Under the pieces are notes generated by a model. The model ran no database searches. It saw nothing but the letters and a program-made list of their open reading frames with translations, and was not told the origin of the DNA. From contig CADBUT010000156.1 of assembly GCA_902797925.1 (NCBI GenBank), positions 1 through 5,440 of the forward strand: a DNA stretch of 5,440 bases, written 5' to 3'. A program made the translations under genes and the position numbers. The DNA comes from an uncultured Spirochaetaceae bacterium. Lineage in GTDB: Bacteria; Spirochaetota; Spirochaetia; Treponematales; Treponemataceae. The first letter of the stretch is position 1. Every line of letters starts with the position of its first letter. Positions 1 through 4,304 of the stretch are shown in pieces.

Positions 1-54
1 TAATTTGTATAATTGCCTTGGAGGGTGGGGTGATTATATAGAAGCATCAGGCAG

Positions 55-85
55 CCGGGGTTTGGTTTCAAACTCCGGTTTTTTT
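55..85 (+). terminator. Rho-independent terminator of an upstream gene
   Basis: Stem CCGGGGTTTG (55-64), loop GTTT (65-68) and CAAACTCCGG (69-78) pair over 10 bp with one G-T wobble, and seven T follow at 79-85. This is a textbook intrinsic terminator reading rightwards. It implies that a + strand gene or small RNA ends just upstream. The first 54 bases do not settle which reading frame it used: stops lie at 1-3 (TAA) and 39-41 (TAG) in two frames, and the third stays open through the hairpin to 108. Confidence 0.85.
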
Positions 86-98
86 ATAGCCGGGCAGT

Positions 99-137
99 TG
101 TCATGCTGAACTTGGTTCATCACAGAATCTGCGTCTG
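99..137. repeat. Degenerate half-copy of the CTTG-loop palindromic repeat
   Basis: TGTCATGCTGAA followed by CTTGG and TTCATCA has the same plan as the other repeats in this window (TGTCA, stem, CTTGN loop, stem), but the stem has decayed and has at least one mismatch. It abuts the complete copy at 138-205, so the two look like a tandem or nested insertion. No coding role is seen. Confidence 0.5.
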
Positions 138-205
138 TGTCATTCCCGCGCTTGACGCGGGAATCTATCAATAGAAAGATTGCCGGGTCACGCCCGGCAA
201 TGACA
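138..205. repeat. Complete ~67-bp double-hairpin intergenic repeat
   Basis: The element begins TGTCATT and ends AATGACA, which are inverted copies of each other. It contains two hairpins: ATTCCCGCG (142-150), loop CTTGA, CGCGGGAAT (156-164); and ATTGCCGGG (179-187), loop TCACG, CCCGGCAAT (193-201). The join is also inverted (AATCT / AGATT). The layout and length match the copy at 4200-4266, although the stem sequences differ, so structure is kept rather than sequence. It is a MITE-like or REP-like non-coding repeat and has no gene of its own. Confidence 0.8.
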
Positions 206-219
206 AATTCTAGATTAGA

Positions 220-283
220 TGAAAATATAGGCTATATAATGAATTATGCGCTAATTAATTGTAAATACTGAAAATATAGGAAA
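220..283 (+). promoter_or_regulatory. Promoter and ribosome binding site of the ROK-like gene
   Basis: A perfect -10 hexamer TATAAT lies at 235-240; no good -35 is seen 16-18 bp upstream, so the promoter is only moderately supported. A Shine-Dalgarno AGGAAA at 278-283 sits 5 nt before the ATG at 289 and decides that start. The 12-mer TGAAAATATAGG occurs twice, at 220-231 (just upstream of the -10) and 269-280 (overlapping the Shine-Dalgarno). Such placement could be a pair of operator half-sites, but this is inference. Confidence 0.5.
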
Positions 284-288
284 CTCAA

Positions 289-1206
289 ATGAAAGAATCA
301 GCTTCAAATCATGCTGATACGCTGGACAATATAAGCTATTCGCTGGTGAAAGAAGCCTTTGAAACAGGCGGAGAATTCTCAAAAAAAGAGCTTGCAGGAC
401 TTACACAGCTGCCTGTTAAAGTTGTGTCTAAGCTCATAGACCGCATGCTTGAATCAGGCGAAATAAAAAAACAAGGCTTTGACAGATTCGCCATAAACAA
501 AAATCATTTGCATTTTCTCTGCATAAAGATAAAGCCTGAAACGATTGTCTGGATTGTTTTTGATGCAACTTATTCTGTTGTTGAAAGGGCGGGCAGGGCA
601 GGCGTTGAGAAGTTTGATAAAACAGTCGATGAAGTTGTTGCTGAAGCTTGCAAAAGCTATAAGCTTGGCTGCATAGCCGTAAGCGTGCAGTGCGCGGTCA
701 AAGACGGCGTAATCTATAAAGACGGTGCAGCCGCGTTCAATTTGCAGGCTTATCTCGAACAGAAATACTCCGTTCCGGCGGTTGTCGAAAAAGAGATAAA
801 TCTTGCCTGTTTCGGTGAAATCTGCGGACATGAGATGCAGTTCTTAGACGATGAATACACAGCTTGTCTGCGCCTCTCAAATAGCGGCGTTCAATGCAGT
901 TTAGTCTATAAGACAAACGTGCTGACCGGCTTTCAGGGCAAGGCAGGCGCAAGTGCAACGGCAAATCTGATTGGCAACACAAAAGCCGGACAAGAGGAAG
1001 CTGTTTTAAGAGCTGTAAAAGCTGTTAACAGTTTCTTTAACCCCAAGACGATTATCATTTACAAAGACAATGCTGACAAAGCTGAAGCAGAAGAGCTGAA
1101 GTGCTGCGAAGCTCAGAACATGGTTTTTGCGCAAGACTACGAAGCAAAATGCCAAGCAGGCTTTGTTTATCTGATAAAGAAAAAGACAGCCGTTTTCTCT
1201 TGGTAA
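289..1206 (+). CDS. Winged-helix protein with degenerate ROK-fold domain, putative transcriptional regulator
   Basis: A 305-residue cytoplasmic protein without a signal peptide or membrane segment. Residues ~14-70 read as a winged helix-turn-helix: a helical segment ending SKKELAGLTQLPVKVV, then a recognition-helix-like SKLIDRMLESGEI and a short wing. Residues ~76-300 follow the ROK (repressor, ORF, kinase) plan: a first strand pair at 77-98, a segment ending IAVSVQ near 129-134, VPAVVEKEINLACFGE at 162-177 (the counterpart of the usual P-V-x-V-E-N-D-x-N-x-x-x-x-G-E block), GFQGKAGAS at 214-222, and a C-terminal NPKTIIIY strand. The catalytic Asp of ROK kinases is replaced by Glu169, and the ExGxGxG-type glycine loop and the Cys-rich zinc motif of ROK proteins are not visible. 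It is therefore more likely a sugar-sensing or ligand-sensing regulator, or a diverged relative, than an active sugar kinase. It is monocistronic, with its own RBS; the next gene lies 195 bp downstream. ROK assignment is by motif order only; the HTH is the firmer part. Confidence 0.65.
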   Translation: MKESASNHADTLDNISYSLVKEAFETGGEFSKKELAGLTQLPVKVVSKLIDRMLESGEIKKQGFDRFAINKNHLHFLCIKIKPETIVWIVFDATYSVVERAGRAGVEKFDKTVDEVVAEACKSYKLGCIAVSVQCAVKDGVIYKDGAAAFNLQAYLEQKYSVPAVVEKEINLACFGEICGHEMQFLDDEYTACLRLSNSGVQCSLVYKTNVLTGFQGKAGASATANLIGNTKAGQEEAVLRAVKAVNSFFNPKTIIIYKDNADKAEAEELKCCEAQNMVFAQDYEAKCQAGFVYLIKKKTAVFSW

Positions 1207-1233
1207 GCCGCGCCGGTTAGACACATTGCTTTT

Positions 1234-1327
1234 CAAGTTTTCGCGAAGCGGAAACTTGCAGGGTTCGCTCAGAGTCTTGTGCTGTAGATTAAGCCTGTTT
1301 ACGAACCCGTGTTTCACGTGAAACACG
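1234..1327. repeat. Triple-palindrome repeat, copy A, with perfect parS
   Basis: Three palindromic parts occur in order. First is an 11-bp hairpin CAAGTTTTCGC-GAA-GCGGAAACTTG (1234-1258). Second is a pair GGGTTCG (1261-1267) and CGAACCC (1302-1308) enclosing a variable interior. Third is the 20-bp perfect palindrome at 1308-1327 containing the parS sequence. Copy B at 2587-2679 has the same parts at the same offsets (27, 68-69 and 76-77 nt from the first base) in the same orientation. The two ends of the unit also resemble inverted copies of one another (GYGRAAAC...GGGTTCG at the left; CGAACCC...GTTTCAC at the right), as in a MITE. No open frame of its own is convincing. Confidence 0.85.
1310..1325. 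promoter_or_regulatory. parS-like site (perfect 16-mer)
   Basis: TGTTTCACGTGAAACA is an exact match to the well-known bacterial parS sequence bound by chromosomal ParB/Spo0J, and here the palindrome extends to 20 bp (1308-1327). The match is directly seen. Whether ParB uses it is inference, because the site is embedded in a repeat and no replication-origin or par genes are in the window. Confidence 0.6.
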
Positions 1328-1341
1328 CGATTGAGTATAAT
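1313..1341 (+). promoter_or_regulatory. Likely promoter of the secreted-protein gene, overlapping parS
   Basis: A perfect -10 TATAAT at 1336-1341 is preceded at a 17-bp spacing by TTCACG (1313-1318, 4 of 6 to TTGACA). That -35 lies inside the parS palindrome, so any protein bound there would compete with RNA polymerase. Predicted transcription starts near 1348, leaving a ~54-nt leader. The leader carries the Shine-Dalgarno AGAGAGG (1388-1394), 7 nt before the ATG at 1402. A weaker alternative -10 is TATTAT near 1376. Confidence 0.5.
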
Positions 1342-1401
1342 CTACAGTAACAAGACATTAAATATGTTGTTTGCTTATTATATCAATAGAGAGGTTATGC
1401 A

Positions 1402-2487
1402 ATGAAAAAGATGCTTTTTATTTTTGCTTCATGTTTATCGTTTATGTCTATATACGCAGAAGATGTAAAAATCTTTTTGACAAACACGTATTTTGATAAT
1501 CCTTACTATCTTTATAAAGAATTGGATAAAAGTGATACAGCAATACGTTATAAAGGAACAGATAAAGCTAAATATTACGAAGGTGTTGAATATCCTAGTT
1601 TTATTGAGACAAAAGATTATATTTTTAGAGATAATATATTCTACTATAGCAAAATAGAAAAAAATAAACTCAAATTAAATGACAATGGTTTCTTATATTT
1701 TACATGTAAAGGCAATATTCAATATCTTATTTATGGAGGAAATTATTATGCAGTTAAATATACTAATTTTCTTTATAATGAGGATGCCCGAATAAATGAA
1801 TTAGGAGAAATCTTTCATAAAGTATATAATTCAAAAAACTATAATACTAACACTGGGGATTTCAAATCTACAGATAAGAAATTAGAAAATGATTGGAATA
1901 GTTATGCATCGGGATATTTGGATTATTCTCTGTTTATTCATAACATTATAAAATCTGTTAAAATGAATGTTCCTTATTTACAGGAAACAATAAATGGGAA
2001 AACAATTATTTATGATGATGATATATTGAAATATCGTTGGTTTAATGTTCCTCATTATGGTTCTATATACGCAAACTGCACAAAACCCATGGTAGAAGGC
2101 GATTCAGGAAACGGTGTTGGTGTAGAACTGAATGTAGATTTTTATATTCCATCAGATAATATTGTTATTCTGAATGGCTATGCCGACTGGAACAAGCAGC
2201 ATCTTTACAAACAGAATGCAAGAATGAAAAAGGTAAAAGTTGAGGGCGAAGGTTTTTCACTGGAATATGAGTTTGAAGATTATGTACATTTTGCACAAAT
2301 AGATTTTCCCAAGAAGACAAACAAGGTAAAAATTACAGTTCTTGAAGTATATCACGGCTCAAAATGGACAGATATGGCAATATCAGGAATGTGGGTAAAC
2401 CCGGATGTTACAAAGACAGCAAACTCAACAATAGCCAAAGAATATCTTGAATATGCAAAACAAAATTGTGTAGATATTGAACAATAA
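1402..2487 (+). CDS. Secreted protein with C-terminal NADase-type/discoidin-like glycan-binding domain
   Basis: A 361-residue protein with a good Shine-Dalgarno (AGAGAGG at 1388-1394). The N-terminus is a signal peptide: MKK, a hydrophobic core LFIFASCLSFMSI and a likely signal peptidase I cut after YA at residues 18-19. Cys11 follows FAS, but its hydrophobic stretch is too short for a confident lipobox, so a lipoprotein is possible but not favoured. Residues ~20-210 are rich in Tyr, Asn, Asp and Lys and match no family I recognise. Residues ~212-335 have the pattern of the discoidin-like domain seen in many Treponema secreted proteins: W213, VEGDSGNGVGVELNVDF (231-247), the INGY-like ILNGY (256-260), a Y-x-x-N-x-R block (269-274), and VLEVYHGSKWTDMAISGMWV (313-332). 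Such proteins act outside the cytoplasm, and carbohydrate binding is the family expectation. Base composition is odd: by hand count 1501-2040 is about 24% GC and 2041-2460 about 36%, against roughly 40-50% in sampled flanking genes. The gene stands alone between two repeat copies with its own promoter and terminator, which suggests acquisition. Domain call fairly sure; function unknown. Confidence 0.8.
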   Translation: MKKMLFIFASCLSFMSIYAEDVKIFLTNTYFDNPYYLYKELDKSDTAIRYKGTDKAKYYEGVEYPSFIETKDYIFRDNIFYYSKIEKNKLKLNDNGFLYFTCKGNIQYLIYGGNYYAVKYTNFLYNEDARINELGEIFHKVYNSKNYNTNTGDFKSTDKKLENDWNSYASGYLDYSLFIHNIIKSVKMNVPYLQETINGKTIIYDDDILKYRWFNVPHYGSIYANCTKPMVEGDSGNGVGVELNVDFYIPSDNIVILNGYADWNKQHLYKQNARMKKVKVEGEGFSLEYEFEDYVHFAQIDFPKKTNKVKITVLEVYHGSKWTDMAISGMWVNPDVTKTANSTIAKEYLEYAKQNCVDIEQ

Positions 2488-2510
2488 TTTTTGATACTTC
2501 CCGACCAACA

Positions 2511-2544
2511 AAAAAGGCTGATTCTGCTACGAATCAGCCTTTTT
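2511..2544 (+). terminator. Rho-independent terminator of the secreted-protein gene
   Basis: AAAAAGGCTGATTC (2511-2524), loop TGCTAC (2525-2530) and GAATCAGCCTTTTT (2531-2544) form a perfect 14-bp stem whose A-run and T-run make it work in either direction. It starts 23 nt after the stop codon at 2485-2487. It probably also limits any read-through coming leftward past the end of argA. Confidence 0.92.
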
Positions 2545-2556
2545 ATTCAGCAAATT

Positions 2557-2569
2557 CGTGAAACACGGG
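2557..2569 (-). repeat. Inverted 13-bp fragment of the parS repeat
   Basis: CGTGAAACACGGG is the exact reverse complement of 1306-1318 in copy A, that is, half of the parS palindrome plus the flanking CCC. It lies 18 nt left of copy B, between the terminator and that copy. It may be the remnant of a third, oppositely oriented unit; 13 bp is short enough that this is tentative. Confidence 0.4.
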
Positions 2570-2586
2570 GCTGTGAATACGCTTAA

Positions 2587-2679
2587 CAAGTTTTCACGAA
2601 GTGAAAACTTGCAGGGTTCGCAAGCGAAGCTAATATTGTATATTAAGCTTAAACGCGAACCCGAGTTTCACGTGAAACA
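2587..2679. repeat. Triple-palindrome repeat, copy B, with near-parS
   Basis: This copy has the same architecture and orientation as copy A. It starts with a perfect 11-bp hairpin CAAGTTTTCAC-GAA-GTGAAAACTTG (2587-2611). Next, GGGTTCGC (2614-2621) pairs with GCGAACCC (2655-2662), and this hairpin is extended inside by AAGCTAATAT against ATATTAAGCTT. It ends in the palindrome GTTTCACGTGAAAC (2665-2678). Relative to copy A the first hairpin shows compensatory changes (CGC/GCG to CAC/GTG, and T-G to T-A). The interiors are diverged but share a TGTA-N-ATTAAGC block. The first bases of A and B are 1353 bp apart, bracketing the secreted-protein gene. Confidence 0.85.
2664..2679. promoter_or_regulatory. 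parS-like site (15 of 16)
   Basis: AGTTTCACGTGAAACA differs from the parS consensus only at the first base (A for T); the 14-bp palindromic core GTTTCACGTGAAAC is intact. It sits at the right end of copy B. No promoter hexamers are placed around it as they are in copy A. ParB binding is inferred from sequence alone. Confidence 0.5.
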
Positions 2680-2759
2680 TGGATTTGTGCCGAGGGTTTG
2701 ATACCACGATGCTCTTATCAGGTTTGACCCGATAATCTTAAAATTTTGGGCAATGGCTG

Positions 2760-4121
2760 TTATAGCTTCAGCGAAAGAGCTTTTGAACCACGCTCGGGTT
2801 TCCACTTTTTCTGGCGTTCTTCCGGCAAGGATTCAATTGGTACTGGCTCAAAGCCGAGCTGCTCAAACCAGTCGGCGGTGCGCGTAGTAAGCACAAACAC
2901 TTCAGAAATATTCAGTTTCTGCGCCTTTTCAATAAGATAATGTACAAGTTTCGGGCCAACACCGATATGGCTGCAACGCTTGTCTACAGCAACGGCCGCA
3001 ATTTCTGCCTGCCTTTCGTTGTATACGTGCAGTGCGGCACAAGCCTTAATTCCGCCGTCAAGCTCATAAATAATGTAGTCGTTATACTGTTCAGATAAAT
3101 CAAATTCTGTGCGTGGCAGCAAAATGCCTTCTTCTATAAACGGACGCATGACATTTAAAACGTCTGGAATGTCTTCGATAGTCATGTTGCGGATACCGCC
3201 GTAATTGTCTTCGTAAATCATTGTGCCGGAACCGAAGTTTGAAAACAGTTCGCATGGAATTGTGCCGTTGTAAGAGCCGTTCAAAATATGCACGCGCGAA
3301 ACACCGGCGCGGCAAGCCGTAAGACCAAGCCGCAGTAAAGACAGGCTCTGCTTTAGGCTTGTGTTGTGCACTGATTCATCGCTCAAGGCGTTTATCTTGT
3401 CTTCGTTCATGCGCAAAAATTCGGGTATTTCATCAACATTGAGCGCAAGCACGTTGCCTTCTTGCGAGATTTTCGTGTTGGGCGGAATGTCAAAATCTTT
3501 GTTTGTAATGCTTGTGTTCTGAGTCAAAAAGAAAAGCTTGTCTGCTTTAAGCTTAACCGAAAGCGCGGCCGCAAGCTGAATCGAAGAGATGTTGTAAGGC
3601 TTTCCGGCAATGCTCCAACCGATGCACGGAAAAATCGGTATAAAACCACTTTCAAGCACCGTAGAAACTGCCTCAACTTGAATCTTGTCTATCTCGCCAG
3701 CTGTGCCGAAATCGATGCCGTTTTGAATGCCTTTGCCGCGCGCCCTTACCCAGTTGCCGATTACGGCCGTGTTTTTTTCGGCGGCAAAAGCTGTCATAAT
3801 CTGGTTTGACACATCGAAAGCAGCCATCTTGATAAGCGGCATGGCTTCTTCTTTTGTTATGCGGCAGCCGTTCAAGATTTGCCAAGAAATTTCTTCACGG
3901 TCAAGAATTTGGTTGATGCGCTTTCGTGCCGCCGGAACGATGATGACGCGGAGACCGGCTTCTTTGACAAAGCAGATGTCGCGTATGTGGCTCGCAAAAA
4001 TCGGCGAATCGATAATGCTGTCGTCGATGTGAATAACCAGCGTGGCACTCTTAAAAAGGCGTATGTAGCGGATAACATCGCGGATGCTTTCTGCTTTTGT
4101 GAATATATCGGAACTGTGCAT
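2760..4121 (-). CDS. argA: N-acetylglutamate synthase (amino-acid N-acetyltransferase)
   Basis: A 453-residue cytoplasmic enzyme, close to the usual ~440 of bacterial ArgA. It transfers acetyl from acetyl-CoA to L-glutamate, the first step of arginine synthesis; the family is classically inhibited by arginine bound to the kinase-like domain. Residues ~1-285 form the amino-acid-kinase fold, with ArgA-like blocks at 44-70 (a long helix then GLRVIIVPAARKRI), GNWVRARGKGIQNGIDFGTAGEI near 122-144, and NISSIQLAAALSVKLKADKLFFLT at 177-200. The linker block CRAGVSRVHIL (270-280) and ELFSNFGSGTMI (291-302) lead into a GNAT domain at ~308-453, with the acetyl-CoA loop region AVAVDKRCSHIGVGPKL (376-392) and the strongly ArgA-like VFVLTTRTADWFEQLGFEPV (408-427). 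The Gly-Gly of the kinase-fold N-terminal loop in ArgA is Asp33-Asp34 here. The ATG is fixed by an in-frame TAA 3-6 nt upstream. There is no Shine-Dalgarno, and a -10 sits 6 nt before the ATG. It stands alone, divergent from the epimerase-like gene, with no other arg gene in view. No convincing terminator follows it. Confidence 0.93.
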   Translation of the reverse strand: MHSSDIFTKAESIRDVIRYIRLFKSATLVIHIDDSIIDSPIFASHIRDICFVKEAGLRVIIVPAARKRINQILDREEISWQILNGCRITKEEAMPLIKMAAFDVSNQIMTAFAAEKNTAVIGNWVRARGKGIQNGIDFGTAGEIDKIQVEAVSTVLESGFIPIFPCIGWSIAGKPYNISSIQLAAALSVKLKADKLFFLTQNTSITNKDFDIPPNTKISQEGNVLALNVDEIPEFLRMNEDKINALSDESVHNTSLKQSLSLLRLGLTACRAGVSRVHILNGSYNGTIPCELFSNFGSGTMIYEDNYGGIRNMTIEDIPDVLNVMRPFIEEGILLPRTEFDLSEQYNDYIIYELDGGIKACAALHVYNERQAEIAAVAVDKRCSHIGVGPKLVHYLIEKAQKLNISEVFVLTTRTADWFEQLGFEPVPIESLPEERQKKWKPERGSKALSLKL

Positions 4122-4127
4122 AAGTTA

Positions 4128-4156
4128 AGTATAAGCTGTTTATAAGCTTTTGTACA
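4128..4156 (-). promoter_or_regulatory. argA promoter, possibly leaderless, with two direct operator-like repeats
   Basis: On the minus strand TGTACA (4156-4151, 4 of 6 to the -35 consensus), a 17-bp spacer and TATACT (4133-4128, 5 of 6 to the -10) are followed by only 6 nt, TAACTT, before the ATG. Transcription would start at or beside the start codon, and no ribosome binding site is present. The octamer TATAAGCT occurs at 4130-4137 and 4141-4148 on the + strand, 11 bp apart (about one helical turn), overlapping the -10 and the spacer. It is a plausible repressor or activator site, but I do not recognise it as a standard ARG box. Confidence 0.5.
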
Positions 4157-4199
4157 ATGCCGCTTTTGTCGAAATTCTATAAATAGAAGCGAGACAAGG

Positions 4200-4266
4200 T
4201 GTCACCCCGAACTTGTTTCGGGGTCTGTTTCATCTGATGAGATTCCGAAATAAATTCGGAATGACA
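4200..4266. repeat. Complete 67-bp double-hairpin intergenic repeat
   Basis: The element starts TGTCA (4200-4204) and ends TGACA (4262-4266). Hairpin one is ACCCCGAA (4204-4211), loop CTTGT, TTCGGGGT (4217-4224); hairpin two is ATTCCGAA (4242-4249), loop ATAAA, TTCGGAAT (4255-4262). It has the same plan as 138-205. It sits in the divergent argA / epimerase-like intergenic region, directly upstream of the -35 of the rightward gene. Confidence 0.85.
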
Positions 4267-4269
4267 TAT

Positions 4270-4298
4270 TTGACCTATTTTGTGTGAAGTTGTAACAT
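4270..4298 (+). promoter_or_regulatory. Likely promoter of the epimerase-like gene, possibly leaderless
   Basis: TTGACC (4270-4275, 5 of 6), a 17-bp spacer and TAACAT (4293-4298, 4 of 6) end 6 nt before the ATG at 4305, so transcription would begin at about the A of the start codon. No Shine-Dalgarno lies within a useful distance; the nearest purine patch, GAAG at 4286-4289, is 15 nt away. The spacing matches that seen for argA exactly. Confidence 0.5.
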
Positions 4299-4304
4299 GG
4301 TCGC

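Noticed and set aside
1..108. Open frame from base 2 to 108 as the end of an upstream gene
   Set aside because: It would run through the terminator at 55-85 and into a repeat; stops at 1-3 or 39-41 in the other frames fit a gene end before the terminator better, but too little sequence is present to choose.
99..205. CRISPR or tRNA-like structure in the hairpin-rich leader
   Set aside because: There are no regularly spaced identical repeats, and the hairpins do not form a cloverleaf; they match the intergenic repeat family instead.
1006..1326. A 106-codon minus-strand frame beginning MFHVKH
   Set aside because: Its start comes from the parS palindrome itself (any reading of this palindrome gives MFHVKH-like peptides) and most of it lies antisense to the well-supported ROK-like gene; no RBS or recognisable protein.
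1402..1458. Lipoprotein signal with Cys11 as the lipidation site
   Set aside because: Only about seven hydrophobic residues precede the Cys, and the hydrophobic stretch continues past it to a normal signal peptidase I site; not excluded, since spirochaete lipoboxes are loose.
2581..2679. Integron attC site (GCTTAAC at 2581-2587 fits RYYYAAC; the unit folds end to end)
   Set aside because: Copy A lacks the same box at the equivalent place, and no matching GTTRRRY partner was found in either copy, so the cassette idea is kept only as a general hypothesis.
2715..2735. Hairpin TTATCAGG / CCCGATAA as the argA terminator
   Set aside because: On the argA strand it pairs with one G-T wobble but is not followed by a T-run, so termination is not supported.
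2746..4145. Several + strand frames of 64-115 codons across argA
   Set aside because: They overlap a clear full-length argA on the other strand, have Arg/Ser-rich shadow composition and no RBS.
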